From JAKSSE01 sp045597645 (GTDB lineage: Bacteria; Bacillota; Clostridia; Lachnospirales; Lachnospiraceae): a stretch of DNA of 64,000 nucleotides. Location of the stretch: contig JAZLKM010000049.1 of the NCBI GenBank assembly GCA_045597645.1, positions 1 to 64,000 of the forward strand. The letters are read 5' to 3'. The translations under genes and the position numbers were made by a program. The notes below the pieces were generated by a model, which saw only the letters and a program-made list of their open reading frames with translations, made no database searches and was not told the origin of the DNA. This document shows, piece after piece, positions 16,521 to 24,033 of this stretch; the first letter of the stretch is position 1, and the number at the start of each line of letters is the position of its first letter.

Positions 16521-18533
16521 CTAATATTTGAATCTGACATCTAACTCATTAAGGTGGTATTGTCCATCATTTCCATTGAGAACTACATGCTTCCCTGGCC
16601 AAACGCTTGCATCATCACTTACAGAAACACGGTATGGTTCTCCATCAGAGAAATACTCATCTACTTCTTTAAATACATCAGGATATTGCGCCTGTAGTTG
16701 TTGAATGAGGTCATTGCTATCATTTACAATAATGTTACTATAGTTTAAATCGTTTATAGTAACATAAGTATCTTTGATATTATATACCCTCACACTCTCT
16801 ATCAATAAATCTCCCATTTTTTTCACGCTTGAATCCAGAACTCCATCACCGTAAGTAGTAAAACGAACAACTACTTTAGTTTCATTTATATACATATTAA
16901 TTGAGCATGACCATGCATCCACATATTGATCAGCTCTATTCACAAGGTCTCCAAATCCTCCTGCACTGTCGTTTGTCCCTCCAAATGCTTCATAACGGAA
17001 ACTGGGTATATTTTGATCCGTGTCAGAATACATAAATATGAAATCATTAAGTGTCATCCCTTTGTAAAAGATGAAATCTGTCACCTGCAATTTACCTTCA
17101 TAGAAGGACTTACTAGATTCATAATCAGCATCACCTGCAGTGCGGTCTGAGGTATAGTCTGTTTCATCATGTACAACAAAATTAGACGTGTTATCATCTG
17201 TGTATATCCACATAGCGGGTCTAACTCCCCACTCTTCATTTGCATACCTATTTTCCATACTAAACGTACAGTAATCCTCTGAATAAGCTCCTACGCAAAG
17301 CCACCCCAATGAGTCGCGCATCCAAAACTCTTCTTCAGGACTATCTAATTGACACGCATATTTAAACAAGTTTTCGTACGCCATCAGTTCTTCAGATGAC
17401 AACAAAAATAGCTTATCATTTATATTCCCCGATTCATTAATTTCACTTTCAGCTACTACTGCTCGTTCTTCAGATGAAAAATTGGTTATCATGAAATCAT
17501 ATAGCCATTGCCTAAGATAACTGTCCTCCCAACTATCACATTTTGCTGTCAATGCATATTTTTCATGCCCGATTATATCTTTTGCAAGTAGTAAAGCCTT
17601 GTTATCGTCTCTATCAATGATAATCCAATCAACGCCTCCCATGCCATAAGTTACGCCGACCGAATAATCATCTTCTAGAAGTTCTTCCGGTTCAGCTACC
17701 CCAAGCCACATTGCTGGACGAATCGAAAAGTATTGTCCATCACTTACTATGTAATCAAAATTACCATCTTGGTCAACGACCTGCATATAGTAATCATGCT
17801 GTCCAGGAACACGCATCCCGTATTCATAGACGTCATCTCCATAGTATGATGTCATTCCTTGTTCCTTAAGAACATTGAATTTTGTCTCGGTGTATTGTGT
17901 CGGGAAGCAAATCCTACTATCATTCTGAGGAAAATACTTTTCCATTTCATTTCTGCTCAGGATAAAAATCTTATCTAAAGTATCTTTTCCCGCGTACAAA
18001 TTATTCGCTTCTACACTTTTTTCTGCTTTGACAACTGTGGATATGATGCATTCTTGTTCTTCTTTTGAGAAAGCTTTATTAGCAAAATCTGTATTCAACC
18101 AAGATCTACATGCTGATGTATCCCACGTATTATTGGTGCCACTGTCAAAATATACTACAACATCAAGAAGATTCTTACTTACTACCAATACCTTGTCATC
18201 TGTTTTATCTAGCACAATCCACTCTATGTCTTCCGAACCGTTTCGCGTGTTATTATCCTGCTCATATGATCCAAAAGAGATGGTGTCACCTATCTCTGCT
18301 GAAATCAAGCTGGTTACATCCACCGGACGTTCTTTTTTTATGAACGCTATAGCAACTACAGCAATTACTACCACCAGTAATAGCAATATGCCAAAAAATA
18401 AGCCACGATTTTTCAATACTTTTTTATCCGATGTAATCTCTTCTTGCTCAATTATATCTTCTACTTTTTCTCCACACTTCACGCAAAATTTTGCATCCGC
18501 AAGCAATTCTTCGCCGCATTTTTTACACAGCAT
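16521..18533 (-). CDS. Zinc ribbon-TM protein with two DUF6273-like extracytoplasmic repeats
   Basis: About 670 residues from the preferred ATG at 18533, which has GGGAGGG before it. An N-terminal zinc ribbon (MLCKKCGEELLADAKFCVKC) is followed by a membrane helix at about 44-65. Two similar domains come next, at about 77-275 and 288-450, each with a GDTISFGSYEQ- or VGVTYGMGGVDW-type opening, IEWIVLDK/VDWIIIDR, Ala-Leu-Leu strands, SWLNTDF/QWLYDF and a final RPAMWL/RPAMWI strand. This resembles DUF6273, seen with sulfatase-modifying-factor-like folds. The last ~190 residues are another domain with beta-rich sequence. It is predicted to anchor the ribbon inside and sense or bind something outside; no enzymatic residues are recognised. 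Confidence 0.7.
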   Translation of the reverse strand: MLCKKCGEELLADAKFCVKCGEKVEDIIEQEEITSDKKVLKNRGLFFGILLLLVVVIAVVAIAFIKKERPVDVTSLISAEIGDTISFGSYEQDNNTRNGSEDIEWIVLDKTDDKVLVVSKNLLDVVVYFDSGTNNTWDTSACRSWLNTDFANKAFSKEEQECIISTVVKAEKSVEANNLYAGKDTLDKIFILSRNEMEKYFPQNDSRICFPTQYTETKFNVLKEQGMTSYYGDDVYEYGMRVPGQHDYYMQVVDQDGNFDYIVSDGQYFSIRPAMWLGVAEPEELLEDDYSVGVTYGMGGVDWIIIDRDDNKALLLAKDIIGHEKYALTAKCDSWEDSYLRQWLYDFMITNFSSEERAVVAESEINESGNINDKLFLLSSEELMAYENLFKYACQLDSPEEEFWMRDSLGWLCVGAYSEDYCTFSMENRYANEEWGVRPAMWIYTDDNTSNFVVHDETDYTSDRTAGDADYESSKSFYEGKLQVTDFIFYKGMTLNDFIFMYSDTDQNIPSFRYEAFGGTNDSAGGFGDLVNRADQYVDAWSCSINMYINETKVVVRFTTYGDGVLDSSVKKMGDLLIESVRVYNIKDTYVTINDLNYSNIIVNDSNDLIQQLQAQYPDVFKEVDEYFSDGEPYRVSVSDDASVWPGKHVVLNGNDGQYHLNELDVRFKY

Positions 18534-18586
18534 ATTTGTCCCTCCCATGACTATGTTACATAGCATTCAGCTGCCAAGCATTTACA

Positions 18587-18775
18587 CTATGCTCCTAATA
18601 ATTTCATTCATTTTGGGCAGTCATCACATACATACTCGATATCTCGTCACTTAGCACATATTTTTTCAGTGCCTCAGTCTGTCAACGTTCCTCGCATTTA
18701 CCACTCTTACTTACATCCTACCAATAACAATGTTATTACCAATAACGCTCCCATAACTCAAATATTTCTTTTCAT
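18587..18775 (-). pseudogene. Decayed copy of the 62-residue zinc-ribbon lipoprotein gene
   Basis: Reading from an ATG 2 bases after the 407-residue gene, this 189-base stretch lines up end to end with the intact lipoprotein gene at 20103-20291, also 189 bases. Shared parts include the leader VxGALLVxxLLLVGC, the text of YVCDDC (YVCEDC in the intact copy) and the end MKxLGA. Stops appear at codons 6, 23, 26 and later, and the middle is shifted by one base then restored. No ribosome-site or frame repair would give a normal product. Confidence 0.85.
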
Positions 18776-18777
18776 AA

Positions 18778-20001
18778 TCATTCTCCCGTCTCGGTAACAG
18801 TCAACTCATAATTACTTTTACCGTCAAGAGTACTAATTCTAAATTTGCCAACTGCTGCTAAAGGATAACTAGTTACAAGTATGTCATTATCTATAATCGA
18901 TGTTGCTGTAAATGGCATCCATCTATCACGATCGCATGTTGACGAAAAAAGAAGTTCAGTATCATGTGATAGTAAAGAATATCTATACACACTGTTAATG
19001 GACTGTCCTTGTTCGTTCTCACAAGACACACCTAGAAAATAGCTATTGTTATTCACATTGACCATTAGCGATATTATCCCCGTCGCATTATCTATTACTT
19101 CCTTAAAAAGCGGATTCGTCTCCCCCGTTTTTAGGTCAAGCTCATATACAGCATTCATATCATCTGAAGTTTCATATATCACAGCTGTCTTCTCACTAGA
19201 GAAAGCCACATTACATTCGTGATTTTCAAGATTGTCGTATGTCTTTGTACCCATATCGCCAAATGAAGTATATGTAATACCTTTTTTTCCACTTGCCGTT
19301 GAAAAAACGCCCCACTTAGTCATCTTTACTACATTGCGATATTCGGTCGTTGATACCTCATTATTTCTGTCAATATAGAGAAGCCGATCTTGGTTAACCG
19401 TAAAAAAATACAATCCGTTATCTAAATCTTGCCCAATCAACGATGCATTAGGATATTTGTCTGATATTTGTTCCTCCATCAATGAAAGTGTGTCTATTCT
19501 AACGACATACGACGAATCATTTTCTGTTTTTATTCCATAAATATAATCACCTACAACAGCTAAGTCTGAATAATATCCTCTCGCTATCAATTCGTAAGAC
19601 AATTCTGAAGTAATATTATTTTTATCAACTTTATATATTCCATACCAAAGGTCTGAAATATATATATTCGCGGAGTCGCAGCAAGAATTCCCCCAATTAG
19701 TGAAATTTCCCTGAATAGATAACTCAGACGAATCCTCTACATTTGTTATAGCCTCAACATTTAAGTTATCCATTTTCTCATGATTACTATGTGGCCCATC
19801 TTTCAACTGCCAAGTAAGTATTAGTCCTAATAGCAAAAGCAAAATGACAAAAAATCCTATAACTATTAATTTTCTCCCCGCTCGAGGGATATGCTTCCTA
19901 CTCTGACTCAAATCAAGGCATGCATCAACCACGGGCTCTCCACATTGCACGCAAAAATTAGCATCTATTTTCAAATCACATCCACATTTACTGCACTTCA
20001 C
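18778..20001 (-). CDS. Zinc ribbon-TM protein with beta-propeller-like outer domain
   Basis: A 407-residue protein. The N-terminus is a zinc ribbon (MKCSKCGCDLKIDANFCVQCGE), followed by a basic stretch and a membrane helix at about 42-65. The rest is beta-rich, with repeated short motifs of the DUF5050/propeller kind: NIYISDLWYGIYKVDK, GDYIYGIKTEN, GLYFFTVNQDRLLYIDR, AVYELDLKTGE and SVYRYSLLSHD. It is probably an extracytoplasmic binding or sensing domain tied to a cytoplasmic ribbon. It lies between an intact lipoprotein gene and the decayed copy, and shares the ribbon-TM plan with its neighbours. No catalytic residues are seen. Confidence 0.7.
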   Translation of the reverse strand: MKCSKCGCDLKIDANFCVQCGEPVVDACLDLSQSRKHIPRAGRKLIVIGFFVILLLLLGLILTWQLKDGPHSNHEKMDNLNVEAITNVEDSSELSIQGNFTNWGNSCCDSANIYISDLWYGIYKVDKNNITSELSYELIARGYYSDLAVVGDYIYGIKTENDSSYVVRIDTLSLMEEQISDKYPNASLIGQDLDNGLYFFTVNQDRLLYIDRNNEVSTTEYRNVVKMTKWGVFSTASGKKGITYTSFGDMGTKTYDNLENHECNVAFSSEKTAVIYETSDDMNAVYELDLKTGETNPLFKEVIDNATGIISLMVNVNNNSYFLGVSCENEQGQSINSVYRYSLLSHDTELLFSSTCDRDRWMPFTATSIIDNDILVTSYPLAAVGKFRISTLDGKSNYELTVTETGE

Positions 20002-20102
20002 TATCTCGCCTCATAACAGTCTACGTTTTTTATCAATACTAATCACAATCTCTCCACAAAACTGTAGTACTCACATCAAGGACACAATGGCAAGCATCTT
20101 TT

Positions 20103-20291
20103 TTATGCTCCCAGCATTTTCATCCACCTTGAGCAGTCCTCACAAACATACTCTGTGTCTCCGTCACTTAATACGTATTTCTTCAATTTCTCAGTCTGTC
20201 CGCACTCCTCGCATTTACCGGTTTTACTACATCCTACTAACAACAATGCTGTTACTAATAACGTTCCAATGACCAAAAGATTTCTTCTCAT
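20103..20291 (-). CDS. Small zinc-ribbon-like lipoprotein
   Basis: 62 residues. A lipoprotein signal (MRRNLLVIGTLLVTALLLVGC, lipobox LVGC, Cys21) is followed by a short mature part with CEECG and, 20 residues on, CEDC, a likely zinc knuckle outside the cell. The ATG at 20291 has AGAGGAG before it. A longer in-frame start exists but overlaps the upstream gene and lacks a ribosome site. A decayed full-length copy lies at 18587-18775. The pairing of this lipoprotein with a ribbon-TM-sensor gene downstream seems to have been duplicated. Confidence 0.7.
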   Translation of the reverse strand: MRRNLLVIGTLLVTALLLVGCSKTGKCEECGQTEKLKKYVLSDGDTEYVCEDCSRWMKMLGA

Positions 20292-20361
20292 AATTTTTCT
20301 CCTCTCGTGTAGCTGTCCCCAGCTAATTTCATCTACATACAATTGCTTCAATGAATGTATG

Positions 20362-20862
20362 CTATTCTTTCCTAGCAACATTCTCCTCTGAAGTAAATTT
20401 TTCTTGTAATGACTTAGCAAGATTTTCAAATTCATCGCCATACCTATCAGTTTGAATATATTTTGTTTTACTTTCCAAATTGATCCAGTGAGTCTCTTCT
20501 CTACGTTTTAAAATATATTTTTCCAGTCGTTGATACATTCCTACAAGTGTCTGCCCTTCAGAACTATCAAATGTCCACTTAGGCAAATATTTTCTTCTGT
20601 ATAAGGTAGCCCATTTGTTATAGAAGGCAATAACGTTAGCTGCTTGTTTCTCAACATCACTTCTAGGTGGCAATTTCTCGATTGCATTACCACTCTCTAT
20701 GCAATCATATATTTCACGCCTATATCTTCGTTGCTCTTCCGAGTCGCACTCCATCAAAAAATCTAAATAATTTTTTGTTTTACTCCTTCTAAAATTACAT
20801 ATCGAAACAATCAAAGCAGCTGCACTTATCACTAGCGCTAATGCATCTTTAACATATCCCAT
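20362..20862 (-). CDS. Membrane-anchored protein of unknown function
   Basis: About 166 residues from the ATG at 20862, which has GGAGGTGGGG before it; an earlier in-frame ATG lacks a good site. One N-terminal helix (VKDALALVISAAALIVSICNF) anchors a charged, mostly helical cytoplasmic domain with KNYLDFLMECDSEEQRRYRREIYDCIESG and many Tyr/Arg/Lys. The layout resembles DUF4760-type proteins, but I do not firmly recognise it. It is the first gene of the minus-strand cluster and is controlled from a promoter that overlaps an operator facing an XRE regulator. Confidence 0.6.
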   Translation of the reverse strand: MGYVKDALALVISAAALIVSICNFRRSKTKNYLDFLMECDSEEQRRYRREIYDCIESGNAIEKLPPRSDVEKQAANVIAFYNKWATLYRRKYLPKWTFDSSEGQTLVGMYQRLEKYILKRREETHWINLESKTKYIQTDRYGDEFENLAKSLQEKFTSEENVARKE

Positions 20863-20949
20863 TATCCCCACCTCCATAAACAAGATTCTTATAGGCTTCA
20901 TCAGCCAGAGTATTTTTCATCAAGTATGGTGAATCTTCTTACAACTTCA

Positions 20950-20978
20950 ATCTTAGACCGTTTTGGTCTAAAAATCAA
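20950..20978 (-). promoter_or_regulatory. Candidate promoter of the membrane protein gene
   Basis: Minus-strand TTGATT (20978-20973), 17-base spacer, TAAGAT (20955-20950). One AGACC-N5-GGTCT palindrome fills most of the spacer, so a bound repressor would block it. Confidence 0.5.
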
Positions 20979-20994
20979 TAGACCATTTTGGTCT
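20955..20994. promoter_or_regulatory. Twin operator AGACC-N5-GGTCT
   Basis: Two 15-bp palindromes, AGACCGTTTTGGTCT (20955-20969) and AGACCATTTTGGTCT (20980-20994), with centres 25 bp apart. They sit between the divergent XRE regulator and the membrane protein gene. The regulator is the obvious candidate to bind them. Confidence 0.75.
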
Positions 20995-21021
20995 GTAATA
21001 TTCTACTTCTGAGGTGAAATG

Positions 21022-21243
21022 ATGACCACTTATAGAAGAATAAGAGATTTAAGAGAAGATAAAGATTTGACGCAAACTGAGATGGCAAAATTCCTGAACA
21101 TATCTCAACGAGCATACTCTAGATATGAGACCGGAGAACGTAGTATTCCTTTGGATATCTTGTCTAGAATTGCTGATTACCACAATACAAGTGTCGACTA
21201 CCTCATTAACAGAACTAGCAATAGTAAGCCTTATCCCAGATAG
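21022..21243 (+). CDS. XRE family helix-turn-helix regulator
   Basis: A 73-residue single-domain HTH_3/XRE protein: RIRDLREDKDLTQTEMAKFLN, then ISQRAYSRYETGERSIPLDIL and IADYHNTSVDYLI, with the helix-turn-helix at about 17-36. It would bind DNA as a dimer. Two adjacent ATGs are possible; the second (21022) is better placed, 5 bases from GAGGTG. It reads away from the minus-strand membrane protein gene across twin AGACC-N5-GGTCT palindromes and probably represses that promoter and itself. The length is typical of stand-alone repressors. Confidence 0.9.
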   Translation: MTTYRRIRDLREDKDLTQTEMAKFLNISQRAYSRYETGERSIPLDILSRIADYHNTSVDYLINRTSNSKPYPR

Positions 21244-21257
21244 TATTCTAATTTTAC

Positions 21258-21426
21258 AATTACCACTTCTAAGGTAGATTTCACATTTCTAGCGGTAATT
21301 CTGATGCATCTACAATTCCCTATTACCGCCTACAACGTTGAAAACTATGCACCAGTGGTAATCACCAACAAAAACGAACCAAAAATTACCGCTGGACATG
21401 CATATAATTTGCCATCAGCGGTAATT
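21258..21426. repeat. 63-bp-period array of alternating AGYGGTAATY / AATTACCGCT motifs
   Basis: Six 10-base motifs alternate in orientation. Reverse copies start at 21258 (AATTACCACT), 21321 (TATTACCGCC) and 21384 (AATTACCGCT); forward copies start at 21291 (AGCGGTAATT), 21354 (AGTGGTAATC) and 21417 (AGCGGTAATT). Every like-oriented pair is exactly 63 bases apart. The 23- and 20-base stretches between motifs are not similar to each other. It lies between the convergent XRE and cold-shock genes, so it is not at an obvious promoter. The rest of the 21244-21597 gap holds only the cold-shock terminator. Confidence 0.8.
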
Positions 21427-21549
21427 CAACAGTGCTTGGTACAGAACCGGGCTATAATTCCTCTATAAATTCCGCCAAACTAATAAAATGTCGCTTCTTA
21501 TCATAAACAGATTATGATTAGACTGCCCCTATCCCCAACAAAAAAGGAA

Positions 21550-21573
21550 AGGGACCGCCATCTGGCGATCCCT
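21550..21573 (-). terminator. Intrinsic terminator after the cold-shock gene
   Basis: On the minus strand AGGGATCGCC pairs with GGCGGTCCCT (one wobble) over a 4-base loop, followed by TTCCTTTTTT. It starts about 25 bases past the stop. Confidence 0.85.
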
Positions 21574-21597
21574 CATCATTTCGTCTTAACTAGTCAA

Positions 21598-21801
21598 TTA
21601 CTTTACTACAGTAACGTTAACTGCCTGTGGGCCCTTATCGCCTTCAGTCAGATCAAACTCTACAGCAGCGCCTTCTTCAAGTGTCTTGAAGCCGTCTGAG
21701 TTAATTCCTGAAAAATGTACGAATACATCCTTGCCAGTCTCATCATTGATGAATCCGTATCCCTTCTGGTTGTTAAACCACTTAACTGTACCCTTGCTCA
21801 T
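21598..21801 (-). CDS. Cold-shock domain protein (CspA family)
   Basis: A 67-residue single cold-shock domain that binds single-stranded RNA or DNA and acts as an RNA chaperone. RNP1-type KGYGFIND and RNP2-type VFVHFS are intact, and the start MSKGTVKWFNNQKGYGF is typical. AAAGGAGG sits 8 bases before the ATG; an in-frame start 45 bases upstream is ruled out by this. The leader from about 21880 is long enough for cold-responsive folding, but no specific cold box can be proved. It has its own terminator. Confidence 0.95.
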   Translation of the reverse strand: MSKGTVKWFNNQKGYGFINDETGKDVFVHFSGINSDGFKTLEEGAAVEFDLTEGDKGPQAVNVTVVK

Positions 21802-21926
21802 GGAAAGTACCTCCTTTAAATTTACACGTCGCAGGAAAGGTCTCATTCGGTATACTTTCCCTAAACTCCGAGTGTTAGATTAGCATAATTAAATATAGAA
21901 GTAAATAAATAATAGTGAATTATTTG

Positions 21927-22382
21927 TTAAATATTTGTATTGCTTTGCATACACAACCTGGAGTTTTGATAAGTACCAGTCAATGTAACATCCTCTCCAA
22001 ACCATTCTGGCGGCACAAAGCTATTACATTCTTCAATATTAGGGAATTCCACCTCGGCCAAAACTAATCCATCATGCACTCCATGGAACACATCCAGCTC
22101 AATGGTATATGCGCCGTAGGGAATCAGATACCGAGTCTTAGTGATAATATTGCCCACGCAGGACTTTATTAGTCTCTCATACCCGTCCTTGTCAAATGGA
22201 AGGTTGTACTCCTCTCGTGCCATCAGTCCACTGCCCTTATAGGTCAGCGTATATCTGTCGTCAGTGCGGCGGAGCCTAAGCACCGGAGCTGTATTCAAAT
22301 ACCCCTGCTCTATCTCCTTCTTTTTGAATTGAGATAAATCCAGGGGTACATTGTCGATTAAATACTTGCGTTCAATTTCCAT
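21927..22382 (-). CDS. CYTH domain protein (triphosphatase-like)
   Basis: A 151-residue CYTH domain. The signature EIERKYL at residues 2-8 (ExExK) binds metal and triphosphate; later basic and acidic strand residues (LRLRRTDDRYTLTYKG, REEYNLP, TKTRYLIPYG, YTIELDVFHG, LVLAEVEF) complete the tunnel. Bacterial members mostly hydrolyse inorganic triphosphate; adenylate cyclase activity is also known in the class. The preceding small gene ends 2 bases upstream, and a cytidylate-kinase-like gene comes before that, suggesting a three-gene unit. Confidence 0.85.
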   Translation of the reverse strand: MEIERKYLIDNVPLDLSQFKKKEIEQGYLNTAPVLRLRRTDDRYTLTYKGSGLMAREEYNLPFDKDGYERLIKSCVGNIITKTRYLIPYGAYTIELDVFHGVHDGLVLAEVEFPNIEECNSFVPPEWFGEDVTLTGTYQNSRLCMQSNTNI

Positions 22383-22384
22383 AT

Positions 22385-22615
22385 TTATCTTCGAATCTCG
22401 TATTTTTGTCTAAGCCTGAGAGCCCTTACAAGCTCTCTGGTTCTCTCATCTATTGGTCCGTCTGGTATGACAAGGTCCATTGATGTAGCCATGCTATCAA
22501 CTAAATAATCTGTCATGTCTCGCTCATTAGCCATCAGTACGTCCAGCTTCTCAGCGATAGAATCCGCGTCCAGGAACTTTTCAAGTCTTGGATCCAGTTC
22601 ATTCATTTCTTCCAT
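22385..22615 (-). CDS. Small acidic helical protein of unknown function
   Basis: 76 residues, mainly helical and acidic in the first two thirds (MNELDPRLEKFLDADSIAEK), basic at the end (ALRLRQKYEIRR). No motif is recognised. It fits tightly between a cytidylate-kinase-like gene (8 bases) and the CYTH gene (2 bases). The initiator could also be the fourth codon (Met4). Its conservation of spacing suggests a real gene. Confidence 0.6.
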   Translation of the reverse strand: MEEMNELDPRLEKFLDADSIAEKLDVLMANERDMTDYLVDSMATSMDLVIPDGPIDERTRELVRALRLRQKYEIRR

Positions 22616-22623
22616 ATTGCCTA

Positions 22624-23244
22624 TTAGTCCTCATCGCTTATTCTGATATAATCCTCAACTACCTCTATCAGCTTCTCATAGCTCATTGATGCACTGTTAA
22701 GGCAGAAATCATAATTTCTAGCGTCATTCCATGAATGTCCAGTGTAATACTTATAATAATCAGCGCGATACTTATCAATTGAAGCCATGCGCTTCTTAAG
22801 ATCTGACTCGGTACCACTAATCTGATGCTTGAGTCTCTCAAGGCAATCCTCTTCAGAGGCATAAAGATAAAGGGAAACTACATGGTCCATATCTCTAAGA
22901 ATAAAATCAGCACATCTGCCTACGATAATGCATGACTCCTGTGAAGCCAGATCTCTGATAACCTGTGCCTGAATCTCGAAAAGGTTGTCATCAGATACAA
23001 AGTCTGCATTTTCCGGCGGAAGCGGCTTGCCGGTATAATGGCCCTTGCTGCTTCTGATTACGCGTCTAACCTTCTCATCCGCCTTTGCAAAAAGTTCCTC
23101 AGCGATTCCACTCTCATCAGATGCAAGTCTAAGTATCTCTCTGTCATAGCACGGAATTCCAAGCTTATGTGAAAGCATTTTGCCAAGTGTTCTACCACCT
23201 GATCCATAGCTTCTTGCTATTGTGATTACTACATTCTTATCCAT
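22624..23244 (-). CDS. Cytidylate kinase-like family protein
   Basis: A 206-residue P-loop protein of the cytidylate-kinase-2 type. It opens VITIARSYGSGGRTLGKMLSHKLG, where GSGGRTLG replaces the classic GKT loop, and continues with CYDREILRLASDESG and an LASQESCIIVGRCADFIL segment. The family is found widely in Clostridia; the substrate is unproven. CTCCTCC-type ribosome site (AGGAGGAG) precedes the ATG. It probably forms an operon with the two following small genes. Confidence 0.85.
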   Translation of the reverse strand: MDKNVVITIARSYGSGGRTLGKMLSHKLGIPCYDREILRLASDESGIAEELFAKADEKVRRVIRSSKGHYTGKPLPPENADFVSDDNLFEIQAQVIRDLASQESCIIVGRCADFILRDMDHVVSLYLYASEEDCLERLKHQISGTESDLKKRMASIDKYRADYYKYYTGHSWNDARNYDFCLNSASMSYEKLIEVVEDYIRISDED

Positions 23245-23309
23245 TTTATACTCTCCTCCTTAGCCAGCGCGCCTATGCTCTCCTTCATTTAGGACACGCT
23301 GCTTTATTA

Positions 23310-24020
23310 CTACTCTCCCAGATAAGCCTTTCTTACTGACTCATCATTCATCAACTCGCTGGCTGGACCTGTCAGTACAATGCTGCCAGTCTCAAGCACA
23401 TATGCACGATCCGCAATTGAAAGTGCTTTTTTTGCATTCTGCTCAACCAGAAGTACTGTTTTTCCCTGCGCTGCGATCTTCTTGATTATGTTGAATATTT
23501 CTTCAACCAAAATCGGTGAAAGACCCATAGACGGCTCATCCATGAGAACTATTGATGGATTGCTCATGAGCGCACGTCCCATAGCAAGCATCTGCTGCTC
23601 ACCACCTGACAGTGTACCTGCCAGCTGATTCTGCCTCTCCTTAAGTCTGGGGAAGCTCTCATATACTTCTTCCAAAGTCGCAGCAATTCCAGCCTTATCC
23701 TTTCTAGTATATGCCCCCATCTTCAGATTCTCAAGTACTGTAAGCTGTGCAAAAACTCGTCTGCCCTCCGGCACATGAGCCATTCCCATTGTTACGATCT
23801 TGTGTCCAGGTATCTTGGTTATGTCCTGTCCTTCCAAAAGAACACTGCCACTTTTTGGTGCCAGCATTCCACTTACGGTCTGTAAGGTAGTGGTCTTACC
23901 TGCGCCATTTGCACCGATAAGAGCGATTACCTCCCCTTCGTTTACTTCAAATGATATTCCTTTAAGCGCCTGGATTACTCCATAGTTAACAACCAGGTCT
24001 TTTACTTCAAGCATTGCCAT
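23310..24020 (-). CDS. livF: Branched-chain amino acid ABC transporter, ATPase LivF
   Basis: About 236 residues. Walker A is GANGAGKTT, signature LSGGEQQ, and Walker B IVLMDEPSMGL; the VPEGRRVFAQLTV block is characteristic of LivF. It powers uptake of leucine, isoleucine and valine together with LivG at the inner face of the membrane. AGGAGG lies before the ATG at 24020; a start 21 bases upstream falls inside the livG end. It is the last gene of livHMGF. Confidence 0.95.
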   Translation of the reverse strand: MAMLEVKDLVVNYGVIQALKGISFEVNEGEVIALIGANGAGKTTTLQTVSGMLAPKSGSVLLEGQDITKIPGHKIVTMGMAHVPEGRRVFAQLTVLENLKMGAYTRKDKAGIAATLEEVYESFPRLKERQNQLAGTLSGGEQQMLAMGRALMSNPSIVLMDEPSMGLSPILVEEIFNIIKKIAAQGKTVLLVEQNAKKALSIADRAYVLETGSIVLTGPASELMNDESVRKAYLGE

Positions 24021-24033
24021 CTTAGACCTCCTA

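Noticed and set aside
20103..20441. 112-residue version of the zinc-ribbon lipoprotein
   Set aside because: The longer N-terminus overlaps the upstream gene and hides the signal peptide; AGAGGAG marks the inner ATG.
21258..21426. CRISPR array
   Set aside because: Motifs are only 10 bases and alternate in orientation, intervals are 20-23 bases, and no cas genes are near.
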